Shown here one piece after another: positions 42,896 through 54,563 of a stretch of DNA of 64,000 nt. The first letter of the stretch is position 1, and every line of letters starts with the position of its first letter. The notes under the pieces were generated by a model, which was not told the DNA's origin, ran no database searches, and saw nothing but the letters and a program-made list of their open reading frames with translations. Position numbers and translations under genes: made by a program. The DNA is from Amorphophallus konjac (lineage: Eukaryota; Streptophyta; Magnoliopsida; Alismatales; Araceae): positions 1 to 64,000 of the forward strand of contig JAHNEJ010002885.1 of NCBI GenBank assembly GCA_022559845.1. The letters are read 5' to 3'.

Positions 42896-45800
42896 TGTAA
42901 TGCCCCGGATTTTTTCGGATATTTTTCAGATCATTTTAGTGGGTCTCGGAGTGTATTTTGTGCTTTACACGTGTTTTTCCCTGATGTGCCTTCGGAACTC
43001 TTTGCAGGGCAAACCGTGGCGTTCTACGACTCCGGGACAGTACCACTGCGTTGTGTTCCTTCCGAGGATCGCGGAGGTAATTTTTCGTAATTTTCTGAAT
43101 TTATCGAATTTTCGGGTTTTCCTATATATACTAACCCTTTCCTCTCTCCCCCTCTCATTCTCTCTTTCTCACTCTCTCTCTTCTCTCACGCCCTCTTTCT
43201 CCCCTCTCTTCTCCGGCGGCCGACGGAGCGAGGCGGGGGCGAGGTGGAGGTGGCGCGGGCGAGGATGCGGGCGAGGACATGCGAGGATCGAGGCGGTGGA
43301 GGCGCGTGGAAGCTCGGCCGCGGGTTCGTGGAGCAGCGAGGGCTTCACGGCGTTTTCTTCGTGGATCGGCGTCCACGGTGCGCGAAATCTTCGGTGGAGG
43401 TAGGGTGATGGACCCTCAGCCATGTACTTCCTTTCCCGCGAGTTTCGTAGGCCGTGGTGAGCCGAGCGGGCTAAACGGGGCGTTTTGGCAAAACCCATGT
43501 TTTAGGGCTTGTGGGCCGATCTCCCGTTTCATTGCGTTTTTGGCCGATCCGAGGCCGTAGATGCATGCTAGGGGATTCTGGGGAGCTTCCCCCTTGTTTT
43601 CCCCCTCTTCTGTGGAGGTATGGGGGCGTGGGACGAGTTTTGGGTCGTTTCCCGCCGTAGCGTTCTCGGAAGGAAGTGACGGTCCTTCCAGTGGCCGTCA
43701 CTTGGTGTAACGCGCCTGGACAGGACCGTTACATCCCCCTTCTGTTGGCCTTTGGTGGTCTGTGGGTGTGGCGGTCCCACGATAGACCGCCAGGTGCTGT
43801 GACGCACCAGGGCTAGACCGTTAGAGTCTCTTCCGTTGGTTTTCGGGTCAGGCGTGTGACGCACCAGGGCTGGCGCGTCACAGCCTTGTGACGCCCCAGG
43901 GTGGGTGCGTCACATTCCCTGTTACCCAGCTGAGGGCTGGGGGTGTGACGGTGCCCTCTGGACCGTTACATGCTTGTAACGCGCCCAGGGTGGGCCGTCA
44001 GAGCTGTTTTATCCGTTGAGGAGGGCAGCGTGTGTGACGCGCCAGGCCAGACGCGCTACATCCGTGTAACGCGTTGGGGCAAGCGCGTTACATCCTGCTT
44101 TCACGCTGAGAGCGTGAGGCGTGTAACGCACCAGGGCAAGCGCGTTACATTCGTGTAACGCGCTGGGCCAGGCGCGTTACATCCTGTGTTTCTCCGGGCC
44201 GTGTAACGGCCTGCGTTAGGCCGCCAGGTGGATGTGACGGTCTCGCCTAGACCGTTACAACCCTGTGACGGTCTAGGGTTAGACCGTCAGGCTTTGTGTC
44301 GTTCCGAGGCGAGTTTTTGTGTTCTCCGCCTTGCCCCGCAATGTGTGGATCCCTAGTCGACCCGGTTGGGACCCAGTGGTCGACCTGCGGTCTTGTGAGT
44401 GTCCCTGACACCCGTGGGTTTCTGTGTCCGTGTTTTGAGGGTGTCTGGAGGACCGTGTTATCTCGTTTAGCGTGCCCGTAGGGTTGAGAGTCCGGGTGAC
44501 TTCTCGCGTGCTGGGCCTTCGTGTTACGCTCGATCGAGTCACCGTGTATCGGTGTGTGTGCGGTGGGGTGTCCCCCGCATGCCGTGAGTTTCTTTGGAAG
44601 GCGATTCCCATGTGGGCCACGTGGTTGGTCTTGGACTGCGAGTCCAGTTATCCGGCCTGGGGCTGGAGGTTTCCCGTTTGCTTCAAGATGGGAAATCGTC
44701 GTGGCGGCTTGTGTGCTGCCTTGGGAATCGTGCTTCTGCGTTTTCCGTGTGGCCCGTGTGAGTGGCCTTAGTCCTTTGCGTTCCCTCTCCGAGGGAGTGG
44801 TCTTGGCGACTCGTGTGTTGTCTCGGCACTCGTGCTACCGTGGTTTCAGACCTAGAGATTGGAATAGATTGACGGCCTTGTGCTGTTGCATACAACGGTC
44901 TTGACCCCGAGTCCTGCGACTCAAGGACCGTTGGGTTTAGTGCGTCTAGAGGACTGTCCAGAGTCTAGTGACTTAGCGTCACTTGGGTTTTCTCGACTCT
45001 CGCGCAGGCTGTGTGCGTGACCGTGGACTGTATGTCATGTTTCTTCTCCGACTGTGGTCACCGTGTGACGGGGCCGGTACGTGGGCTGGTCCCCGTACGT
45101 CGTCGGACGCAGCCGTTGTTTTCCGTTGAGAGTCTACTCCTTCAGTGACCCTCCACTAGTCGTAGCCTACCAGTACGCGTGTGCTGGTCGCACCAAGGAG
45201 TGGTGTACGGCTTACCCTTTGAGACGGTTTGTGGACCGGTTACCATAGGCCCCTCGTCGGTAGCCAGAGTCCGGCTACGGGGGAAAACCGGTCAGAGGAC
45301 CAGACCTAGTGACGCAAGGTCTGTGTGTGCACACGTGGTTGGGGGCGGTTGGACCCACGTCGACGGGCGTGACCCCAGCTAGTTACTTGTTTGTGATTAC
45401 TTGTACGGTGTTCGCGTCTCGGGTAGGACCTACCACGTCAGGCGGTTCACCTGCGGTGCGGTGTAAGACGTCAGGGGACGCTACCGGCTGTGCTTCTAGT
45501 GGGTGGTACTCCTGTCGAGTACGGAGTGACAGACTGTCAGTCTCTGTGTCTTTGACCTTCGGGTTTTTGGTCGTGTTGACCGGTGAGTTCAGTTGTTTCA
45601 CCTTGGCGCGTGTGTCGGTTCTTGCGCCGTGAGATTAGTACTAGTGGCTTTACCGAGGTTGGGTCTTGTTGTGCGGTGCCCGCGATCGGGTGGTCGGGGT
45701 TGCACCTTGGACAGCGTGTCCAGGTCGGCTGTGTCCGAGGGACAGGCCTCTACGGCGTGGTTGCCGTGTGTTCTTACTTCGGTAGGTGGTACTAGCGTGG

Positions 45801-46303
45801 TTCGGTAGCTTCGACTGTGTGATCGAGGTCTGCCTTCTTGCAGTAGGAGTAGCTGTAGTGCCGAGTTTTGACCGGCCACCGGTTTGCTGTTCCTGCTGTA
45901 GTTGTAGCTTCCTTTCCGCTACCGCCGTTGTTTCCGGTTGGGGTTCCGCGGGATCCCTGCTGAGTCTCTGTTTTGGAGACTCATTCCCTGCTTTTCAGGT
46001 GTAGCGGTTCTTCCTCGTGGTTCGAGGGTGCGGAGCGGAGGTTCTCAGTTGCCAGCTTGCCGGGCCGAGTGTTCACTTGGCATGTGGTACGCTTTACTGC
46101 TTTAGACTGTACTTTCTGTTGGACTGGACTCTGTTGTAGTTGTTTATTTATTTCTGTTAATTGTTGAGTTGTCCTGCTTTATTTCCTATTTCTTTGTGCC
46201 TCCACACTCCTTCTAGCCCTTCCGAGCCCTCCCGGCTCGTGGGCGGCGGTGCGAGTCTCGGGTTATCGGGCCTTCCCGGTAATCGGATTCTCGGGTCGTT
46301 ACA
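42896..46303 (+). repeat. NA-2 3' LTR (3408 bp)
   Basis: Near-identical to 36762-40170. It has a TATA box at 43123-43130 and a hairpin array at 43674-44290. It ends GTCGTTACA, then AGTGG and the resumed NA-1 LTR. Confidence 0.92.
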
Positions 46304-47399
46304 AGTGGTCCCACTAGGGAGTGGTGGCGAGGCTACCCTGAGAGACGGTTTTTTAGACTGGTTTCCGTCAGGCCCCACATTTGACGCCAAAGTCCGGCTG
46401 AGGGGAAAATCAGTTAGAGGGCCAAACCTAGGACGTATGGTCTGTGTGTGCACACGTGGTTGGGGGCAGTAAGACCAGCGCTGACGAGCGCGACCCCAGC
46501 TAGTCACTTGCTTTGTGGTTACTTGTACGGTGTTCCCATTCCACAAGGGGTCGAGGGGGACACCTGAGGCGCGGTCTAAGATGTCATTGGATGCATCCGA
46601 CCTTGCTTCTGGTGGGCAGGTACTCCTATCACGTGAGACGTGACTCTCCTGTTTCTGGGTTCCCTTTTTCGTCTACGAGATGTGATTTTCTGGACCGTCT
46701 GGTGTTTCCGAGTTAGTGGCCAGGGTGCTAGTAGCTTTACGAGGTTGTGTCTTGTTGGTGCTGTGTCCGCGACCGGGTGGTTGAGGATGCACCTTGGACA
46801 ACGTGTCCAGGTTGGCCGTGTCCTAGGAGACAGGCCTCTACGGAGGGGTTACCGTTGATTTTTACTTCGGTAAGTGGTGCTAGTGTGGTCTGGTAGCCCC
46901 CGACCGTGAGATCGGGGTGTGTTTTTCTGGTGCAGTAGGGGTAGCTGTAGTGTCGAGTTTTGACTAGCCATCGGTTTGCTGTTCCTGCTGTAGTTGTAGC
47001 TTTCCTTTCCGCTACCGCCGTTGTCTCCGGTTGGGGTTCCGCGAGACCCCTGCCGAGTCTCTGTTTGGAGACTCATCCCTACTTTTCAGGTGTGGCGGTT
47101 CTTCCTCGAGATTCGAGGGTGCTGTTCGGAGGTTCTCAGTTGCCAGCTCACCGGGCCGAGTGTTCCCTTGGCATGTGGTACGTTTTACTGCTTTAGACTA
47201 TACTTTCTGTTAGACTGGACTCTGTTGTAGTAGTTGTTTATTTATTTTTGTTAATTGTTGAATTACCCTATTTTATTTCCTATTTCTTTGTACCTCCACA
47301 CTCTTTTTAGCCATTCCGAGCCCTCCCGGCTCGTGGGCGGCGGGCCAGGATTCGAATGGTATCGGGTTCTTCCCGGTATCCAGATCTTGGGTCGTCATA
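46304..47399 (+). repeat. NA-1 3' LTR, right part
   Basis: Continues from the duplicated AGTGG (tcccactagggagtgg...), matching 30079-31176 of the 5' LTR, to the end TCGTCATA. GTGGT and the Tekay-1 gag follow. Confidence 0.88.
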
Positions 47400-47404
47400 G
47401 TGGT

Positions 47405-48290
47405 GTTGGCTACACATCGATTGTAGGGGCCAGCCCGGACTTGGTGGACGTCAGAGTGGGGGGGGCAGTGTTTCAGTCCCGTCCTCTTCGACAGATCATG
47501 TGGCAGGAGTTTGTCCCGACTTTCAAGTGTGCTTTTTGTCCATTCTTCCTCAAGTCACAAAAGTTGCGCGAGTTTCTAGAGCTGGTCCAGGGTGATATGA
47601 CCGTGATGTAGTATAGATCCAGGTTTATTGAGTTGGGCCGTTATGAACTGCACATTGTGGCAGATGAGATGGTGCGGACCGAGTAGTTTGTCGGGGGTTT
47701 GAGGTTAGAGCTGAGACATCCTTTGCTTGCGTCGGGCTTGACCAACCTGGATGCGGCTTGTAGAGCAGCAACAGCGTTGGAGAGAGATTTGCAGAAGACT
47801 CGAGGTCGGGGTAGCGCAGGTCAGTCGCAGACGGGTCTTAGCCAGCCGATGGATATACAGCAGCAAAGTACCATTCAGCCTTCAGTAGGTGGTTCAGGGG
47901 GCATCTCCGTCGGTGGCGTCAGCGACAGATTCGTCTTCCATTGGATCGAAGGTCAAGAAGTTGTTCAAGGAAGCTAGGTTTATCAGGAGGCGTCAGGATC
48001 GCAGGGAGTCGAAGCAGCAGTCATCGAGTAGTGTTCAACAGCCTACTCCGTTTCAGCGCCAGAGTTCAGTGAGTGGTTCTCGAGGCGGGTGTCCTCGGTG
48101 CGGTGATTCTCATGCAGGAAGGCAGTGCACGTCGCCCGTGATTTTTTTCAGGTGTGACCAGCCAGGGCACATGGCGCGTGACGGTCCGCAGAGACTGCGT
48201 CAGCCGCATGAGTTTCAGCAGCATCAGCAGTTTTAGTCCCAGCAGTTACCACCACAGCCGCATCAATACCAGCAGTAGGGTCAGTTTCCT
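47405..48290 (+). pseudogene. Tekay-1 gag, C-terminal part with damaged zinc knuckle
   Basis: Continues the gag core: MWQEFVPTFKCAFCPFFLKS, then YRSRFIELGRYELHIVADEM and LRHPLLASGLTNLDAACRAA. A frameshift lies in the G-run near 47460, and TAG stops replace expected sense codons at about 47609 and 47683. Another frame change occurs near 47900. The nucleic-acid-binding knuckle at 48148-48185 reads FFRCDQPGHMARDG, so the first and last cysteines of the CCHC motif are lost. A basic, Q/S-rich tail follows. Confidence 0.8.
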
Positions 48291-48404
48291 CAGTTGACTC
48301 GGTCAGCTACCACAGGGAGGCAGAGATCCCGAGGCAGAGTTACTCACATGACCAGAGTAGAGGCTGAGGCATCGCAGTTGGTAGATGGTACTATTCCAAT
48401 TTAG

Positions 48405-48640
48405 GGTTGTGTAGCCCGAGTTTGTTTGATTCTGGTGCGTCCCATTCGTTCATTTCGGAGGATTTTGCTCAGAGTGCCAAGGAGTCGGCTACTGAGGTGT
48501 CCTGTGTCTGGCAGTGGAGTTGCCTACCAGTGATTTCATGCTCACCCCGTATTTCTTTGAGAAGGTGCCTGTGTGGGTGGATGGGTGGAACTTACCGGCC
48601 AGGCTTTATGCATTGCCGCTATAGGACTTTGATGTGATTT
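48405..48640 (+). pseudogene. Tekay-1 aspartic protease remnant
   Basis: LFDSGASHSFISEDF (48420-48465) carries the DSG catalytic triad of retroelement proteases, which cleave the polyprotein. The frame then shifts before the domain's second half (DMYWLETHLAVVDCRLKRVY from about 48643). Confidence 0.8.
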
Positions 48641-50255
48641 TAGACATGTATTGGCTCGAGACTCATCTGGCGGTGGTGGATTGTCGTTTGAAGAGGGTCT
48701 ACTTCCAGTATCCTAGCAGACCCACTTTCTACTATCAAGGTATCCGATCTTCCTCCTCTCGTTTTCTTATTTTGGCCATTAAGGCTCGTAGATTGCTTGA
48801 CACAGGTTGTCAAGGTTTTTTCGCTTCTGTGGTTTTGGTTGATCGGCAGTGTCCGGATGTGGAGGATATTCCGATCGTGTGCGTGTTTTTTGATGTTTTT
48901 CCCGAGGAGTTGCCAGGGTTGCCACTGCAGCGAGAGATTGATTTCGTGATTAAGGTGGTACCAGGCACGGCGCCTATGACGAAGGCCCCTTACTGGATAG
49001 CACCGGCTGAGTTGAGAGAGCTAAAGGCGCAGTTGCAGGAGTTGCTGGCCAAGGGGTACATTCATCCTAGCTTTTTCCCTTGGGGTGCGCTGGTGTTATT
49101 TGTGAAGAAGAAGGATGGTAGCTTGAGGCTGTGCATCAACTATTGCTAGTTGAACCAGGTGACTGTTAAGAACAAGTATCCGTTACCTCGGATTGATGAT
49201 TTATTTGATCAACTTCAGTCGGCCCGCGTGTTTTCACGGATCGACTTGAGATTGGGTTATTACCAATTGCGGATTCGAGAGTCTGATGTTGAGAAGACTG
49301 CGTTCCGCTCGAGGTATGGGCATTATGAGTTCTTGGTGATGCCGTTTAGGCTCACCAATGCCCCGCGGTGTTTATGGAATTGATGCATAGGGTGTTCCAT
49401 CCGTATCTAGACAAGTTCGTGGTCGTGTTCGTGAATGACATCCTTGTGTATTCGCGGTCTGTTGAGGAGCATGTGCATCATTTGAGGGTGGTGTTGCAGA
49501 CCTTGCGAGGTCACCAACTGTATGCCAAGCTTAGCAAGTGTGAGTTTTGGCTGAGTGAGGTGCACTTTTTGGGGCACGTGATTTCTGGTGATAGTGTTTC
49601 CGTGGACCCGGCCAAGGTCGAGGCTGTAGTGCAGTGGCCGAGGCCGAGTTCTATCACGGAGATTCAGAGCTTTTTGGGGCTTGCAGGCTATTACAGGAGA
49701 TTCATTCAGTATTTTGCTCGTATTACGGCCCTGATGACCAGGCTTACACGGAAGGAGGTGCCGTTTGTCTGGACGGAGGAGTGTGAGCGGAGTTTCATGA
49801 AGCTGAAGAGATTGCTCACTATCGCTCCGGTGTTGGTGTTACCTTCAGGATCGGGAGATTTCGTGGTGTGTACAGATGCTTCCAAGGTAGGTTTGGGCAC
49901 CGTGCTGATGCAGCATGGTAGAGTTGTGGCGTATGCATCTCGGTAATTGAAGTCACATGAGGAGAACTACCCTACTCATGATCTTGAGTTGGCGGTGGTG
50001 ATTTTTTCTCTGACGATCTGGAGGCACTATCTGTACGGTGAGAAGTTCGAGATGTTTACTGACCATCAGAGTTTGAGGTATGTGTTCACCCAGAAGGATC
50101 TTAGGCTCAGGCAGAGGAGGTGGATGGAGTACATGAAGGACTATGATTTTACTCTGTCGTATCAGACTGGCAAGATGAATGTCGTGGCTGACGCCTTGAG
50201 TAGGAAGGTGGTGGTCAGTCAGATGCTGATAAGGAAGTGGAGGTTATGGGAGTAG
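48641..50255 (+). pseudogene. Tekay-1 reverse transcriptase and RNase H
   Basis: RT motifs in order: [63 protein letters not shown], and FVND at 49428-49439 where the family has F-V/I-DD. The first catalytic aspartate is therefore changed to asparagine. RNase H follows ([44 protein letters not shown]). Damage: TAG at 49147 (expected RQLNQ), a one-base frameshift near 49372, TAA at 49944, TAG at 50253. The enzyme would copy element RNA into DNA in the particle. Confidence 0.88.
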
Positions 50256-51749
50256 GTGCCGGCCATGACTTTTAGGCTCAAGATCCCTCGGGATCAGGGT
50301 TTGACTGTCCTTGCGAGCTTGACTGTCACGCCAGCTATTCGTCGTCAGGTGGTTGAGACTCAGCGTGCGGACCCCGAGCTACCTCGTATTCTGTCAATGG
50401 TCGAGGTAGAGTTTGCTGAGGATGGAGCTGTGCGGTTTCGAGGTAGGTTGTACGTCCCAACCGAGGAGAAGATGAGGCGCGCGGTGTTGTGAGAGACTCA
50501 TGGGAGCCGGTATGCTGTGCACCCCGGATCAGCGAAGATGTATCAGAACCTGAAGAGACAGTTTTGGTGGCCTTGGATGAAGAGAGATGTTGCGGAGTTT
50601 GTGGCCAGGTGTTTGACCTGTCAGCAGGTGAAAGCTGAGCACCAGCGACCGGGTGGTAAACTTCAGCCCTTGGAGATTCCCGCGTGGAAGTGGGACCATG
50701 TGACCACTGATTTCGTGGTTGGGTTGCCGAGGACATCCAGTGGGCATGATAGTATCTAGTTACTGGTGGATAGACTGATGAAGACGACCCGGCTATTACC
50801 GATCAAGGTTAGTTGGAGTGTGCATAATTTAACCCGTCTATATATGGAGCGGATCGTCCCATTGCATGGAGTTCCCATCTCCATTGTGTCTGATCGTGAT
50901 CCACGCTTCACTTCAAGAGTTTGGAGGAGCTTCCAGAAGGCTATGGGCACCGAGTTGGCTTTTAGCTCGGCATATCATCCGCAGTCGGATGGTCAATCGG
51001 AGAGGACCATCCAGACTTTAGAGGACATGTTGAGGTCTTGTTGCCTAGAGTGGTAAGGAAGTTGGATCCACCATTTACTATTAGTGGAGTTTACCTACAA
51101 CAATGGCTATCATTTGAGAATTGGTATGGCTCCGTACGAGGCGTTGTACGGGCGACCTTGTCGGACTCTGCTTGATTGGTTTGAGGTAGGAGAGCGTGTC
51201 CCGACGGGACCGGATTTGGTACAGCAGTGTACTGAGGTGGTGCATCTGGTTCGACAGAAGATGTTGGCAGCACAGAGCCTACAGAAGAGCTATGCCGATC
51301 GAAGGAGGCAACCCCTCAGCTTTGCTATCGGAGATCGGGTGTTCCTGAGGGTTTCTCCCATGAAGGGTGTGATGCGCTTCAGCAGGTGTGGGAAGCTAAG
51401 TCCCCGCTACATTGGTCATTTTCTTATTGTCGAGCGTATTGGTGAGGTTGCCTATCGATTGCAGTTACCCCCGGAGCTATCTGCCGTGCATGATGTGTTC
51501 CATGTGTCTATGCTACGGAGGTATATGCCCGATGATTCCCACGTTCTAGAGAACACCATTTGGCCCTAGGTGACCCCAGACTAGTCCCTTCCAGAGGACC
51601 CTATCCGCATTGAGGATCGGCATGAGCAGCGCCTGCTGAGAAAGGTTATCCCTTTGGTTAAGGTAGTCTGGCAGCGTCACTCCGGTAGTGAGGCGTCGTG
51701 GGAGCGTGAGGATGAGATGCGGCAGCTGTATCCTTATTTGTTCGGGTGA
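50256..51749 (+). pseudogene. Tekay-1 integrase with chromodomain-like tail
   Basis: The H2C2 zinc region includes HPGSAKMYQNLKRQFWWPWM and [11 protein letters not shown]. The catalytic core has DFVVGLP, SDRDPRF and SERTIQ, giving the D, D and E residues. The GPY/F-type region is GKLSPRYIGHFLIVERIGEV, then HDVFHVSMLRRY. The tail WEREDEMRQLYPYLF (ending at about 51746) is the end of a Tekay-type chromodomain, thought to guide insertion into heterochromatin. Stops: TGA 50490, TAG 50757, TAA 51054, TAG 51567 and one near 51580, all otherwise in one frame. Confidence 0.88.
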
Positions 51750-51800
51750 GTCTTCTCTCCTATCCCTGTGCCTCGTCCTTAATTTCAAAGACTAAATTGT

Positions 51801-51815
51801 TTAAGGGGGGAGGGC
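51801..51815 (+). other. Polypurine tract of Tekay-1
   Basis: ttaaggggggagggc immediately before TGTAATGTTCTGG at 51816. Identical to that of NA-2. Confidence 0.85.
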
Positions 51816-53882
51816 TGTAATGTTCTGGGTTTTTCGATCATTTTTTGGATCTGGATCCGTGAGTTTCGGATCACTTTTGGGGGTCCCAGAGCTTGTTTTG
51901 TGGTTTATACGTGTTATTTCCTGACGGGCCTGCGGAACGCCATAGCGGGCGAACCGTTGCATTCTCCTCCTTCGGGACTGTACCAGTGTGTTGAGCATAT
52001 TCTGAGGATCACAAAAATGATTTTTCTTAATTTTCATATTTTTGACATTTTTCGGATTTTCTATAGAAATCCCCTTTTTCTTTTTCTTTTTCCCCTTTTC
52101 TTCTTTCCTCTTCTTCTTATTTCTCCTTCCCGTGAACGAACGCACCCCCTCTCTCCCGTGTGAACATTCCGGCGCCCCTCCCTCCTCTGGCGACGGACGG
52201 CGGGCTTCGGCGGTGGCATGGTGACGACGGCGGCGGCGAGAGGAACGCGGCGGTGCCCTTTTCACGCTGTGGGAGAGGTGTTCTTTTGCGACCAAGATTT
52301 GTGATCGGCGGTGATCTGGAGGATTTCGGCCTTCTTTGAGGTAGGGGGATGGATCCTTACCCTCTTTATTGCTTTCCCCGTGATTTGTAGGCCGAGGCGA
52401 GGCCGAGAGGGATGTTTTTGAGCCGGGAGGGTAAAATTCCATGATTTTGGGTTGAGCGCCAGATCTCCCATTTTACGGTGTTTTTGACCGATCTAAGGGC
52501 GTAGATGCATGCTAGGTTGGTTGGGAAGGATTCCCCTTTGTTTCCCATCATCGAGTGATGATCGAGGCGTGGACCAAATTTTTGGGGTTTTCCGCCGGTT
52601 TCGCGCTCGGGAACGACCTAGCGGTTGTTCCAGAGACTGCTAGGCTCCCTTTCGCAGTCTCAGGGAGACCGCTAGGCAGTTTCGAATATCGGTAGGCCCA
52701 TGCGGTCCTCCCGGGGACCGCTAGTGTCATGGTGGCGGTCACGCGATTAGATCGCTACCCTTGGGCTAGCGGTCGTCATGCGACCATTTTCGCCGTTTGA
52801 CCGAGCACCCTCGGGGCGCGTGATTCCGACCGTTGGAGGTCACGTACATCCTGGCGGTCATGGTGAGGACCGTTTAGGGCTGCCTCGTGGTCAAAGGAGG
52901 ACCGCTAGGTTGGGGCTGGCGGGCTGGCGATTAGACCGTCTGGCCCATCGTGACCCTCTCCTTGCAGTCCAGCAGAGGGACCGCTTGGCTTCTCCTCGCA
53001 GTCCAGGAGGACCGCTAGGCCCCTTGCGGTCCAAGAGAGGATCGTAAGCCTGAGAGGCAGTCCTTTGAGGACCGCCACTCGGTTTCCTTTCGAGCGATGA
53101 TTTCCGTGAGTTGAGTCTTACCTCTAGGTGACATGTCCACTAGTCGTAGTCTTCCTACGGCACACGTGTGTTGACCCACCCGGGATTGTGGTGGAGCGGC
53201 TTACCCGAGAGAGACGGTTTTTAAGCTGGTTCCGTAGGTCCCCTTGCCTTTGCAGCTCGAGTCCGGTTGGGGGAAAAATCGGCTAGAGGACCCGACCTAG
53301 AGCAGTTGTCTGTGTGTGCACGCGTAGTTGGGGGCAGAGGACCCGCGCTGACGAGCGCGACCCGAGCTAATCCTTGTTCTGTAGTTCCCCTGGTTACTGT
53401 TGTGTGTCTCAGTCTCCGCCTGGGGCGTTGTAGGGAGACACTTGAGGCGCGGTGTAAGACGTTAGGGGACGCATCTGGCTGTTCTTCTAGTGGGTGGTGC
53501 TCCTGTCTCCGGGCAAGTACGAACTCATTTTTCTGCGGGTTTGAGGTCGGCTTGACTTGGTACGGTTAGTTGTAGGGAGCTTTTCCGTTTATTTATTATT
53601 GCTTGCTGCTTCTACCGTACTCCTGCTAGATAGTGTTACTTTCCGCAGTTGTTTGCGCCGGTTGTCTAGTTTTCCTCGTTGTGTAGTGGGGGTCCGAGGG
53701 ATCCCTAATGGGCCAATGAAATGAGGCTCACCCTGCTTTTCAGGTGAGGCGGGGTCGTCGAGAGGCGCGGTGGAGTTTCAGTGTGGTTCCTCTAGCCAGG
53801 GTTAGTCGCCAGTTTGCTAGTGCCGGGGTATGCCCCGTGTACTTGTACTTTTCTTTCTGTTGACTGTACTTATTTTGGACAT
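51816..53882 (+). repeat. Tekay-1 3' LTR, main part
   Basis: Begins TGTAATGTTCTGG. It matches the 5' LTR through ttattttggacat and then breaks. It contains the leader, the donor-like GAG|GTAGGG at 52338, and the hairpin array with the empty CACTA site (CTC at 52645-52647). The last 429 bp (53454-53882) are repeated at 56812-57235. Confidence 0.88.
52610..53095. repeat. Hairpin-module array, Tekay-1 3' LTR
   Basis: Dyads such as gagactgc/gcagtctc (52633-52662), gcggtcctcccggggaccgc (near 52700) and tagcggtc/gaccgcta-type arms. It is the uninterrupted counterpart of 9943-9964 plus 25967-26400. Confidence 0.75.
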
Positions 53883-53908
53883 AAAAATATCTCAATCCGT
53901 GGTGTAAG

Positions 53909-54530
53909 TGTAACATCTCAATCCGTCCGAAATCTAAAAATAATTAAATAGTTTATATTTAGAGTCCATATAAATTTTATGTTATCTTAATTAAAGTCCA
54001 ATACCTTGAACGGTATAGTTTAACGAACTTTATTAAGTAAATTAAATAGATATCTCACTTTAATAATATATAACTTTTCATAGGAATATCAGAATGGGAT
54101 AAATATTAGGCCCGTTGGAATGAGAATCTAAAAATCTACAAGTTTCATGTTGGACATATTTTTAAATTTTAACATTTGATTGGTCAAAATTAAGATAGAA
54201 TGAATTAATTGTTTGAAACCCTGTTATTGTGAAATTTTCAAAGATTTTTGTACAAAACCCCTCCCCTCTCTTATCTCCCTCTTTCTTCACACGTTAGAGG
54301 ATTAAAAAAAAGAAAAATCAAAAACCCACAAAATATCTTCTTCCCCTCCCCCCCCACGTGTCTCACCCTCCCACTCAACCTTATCTCCTTATCCTCACTC
54401 TCCCTTCTTATCTCTTCTCCTCCCCACCGGCCCACCCCCTATATATCCCCCCTCTCCTTCTTTCTCTCCCACGTCCCACACATCTTTCTCACCCCCTCAC
54501 CTCTCTTCATCCTCTCATCTCCCTCTCTCA

Positions 54531-54563
<33 letters not shown>

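Larger units (their letters stand above)
36762..46303 (+). mobile_element. NA-2: intact young non-autonomous long-LTR element, 9542 bp
   Basis: TGTAATGCCCCGG at 36762 to TCGTTACA at 46303, flanked by AGTGG (36757-36761 and 46304-46308). LTRs of 3409 and 3408 bp surround an interior of only 2725 bp. By eye I saw about twenty differences between the LTRs, roughly 0.5%, so insertion is recent. Primer site and polypurine tract are intact, but no gag-pol exists. It is a LARD-type element that needs helper proteins. Confidence 0.92.
27904..47399 (+). mobile_element. NA-1: non-autonomous long-LTR gypsy element (LARD-like)
   Basis: Starts TGTAATGCCCCGG at 27904 and ends TCGTCATA at 47399 (the 5' LTR end reads GTCACA), flanked by GTGGT at 27899-27903 and 47400-47404. 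The 5' LTR is 3273 bp. The interior has no gag or pol. The primer site is intact, but the end of the interior plus the first ~1039 bp of the 3' LTR are deleted. It hosts a solo LTR (31774-33988) and NA-2 (36762-46303). LTR landmarks match Tekay-1, so Tekay proteins probably supplied the machinery. Confidence 0.9.
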
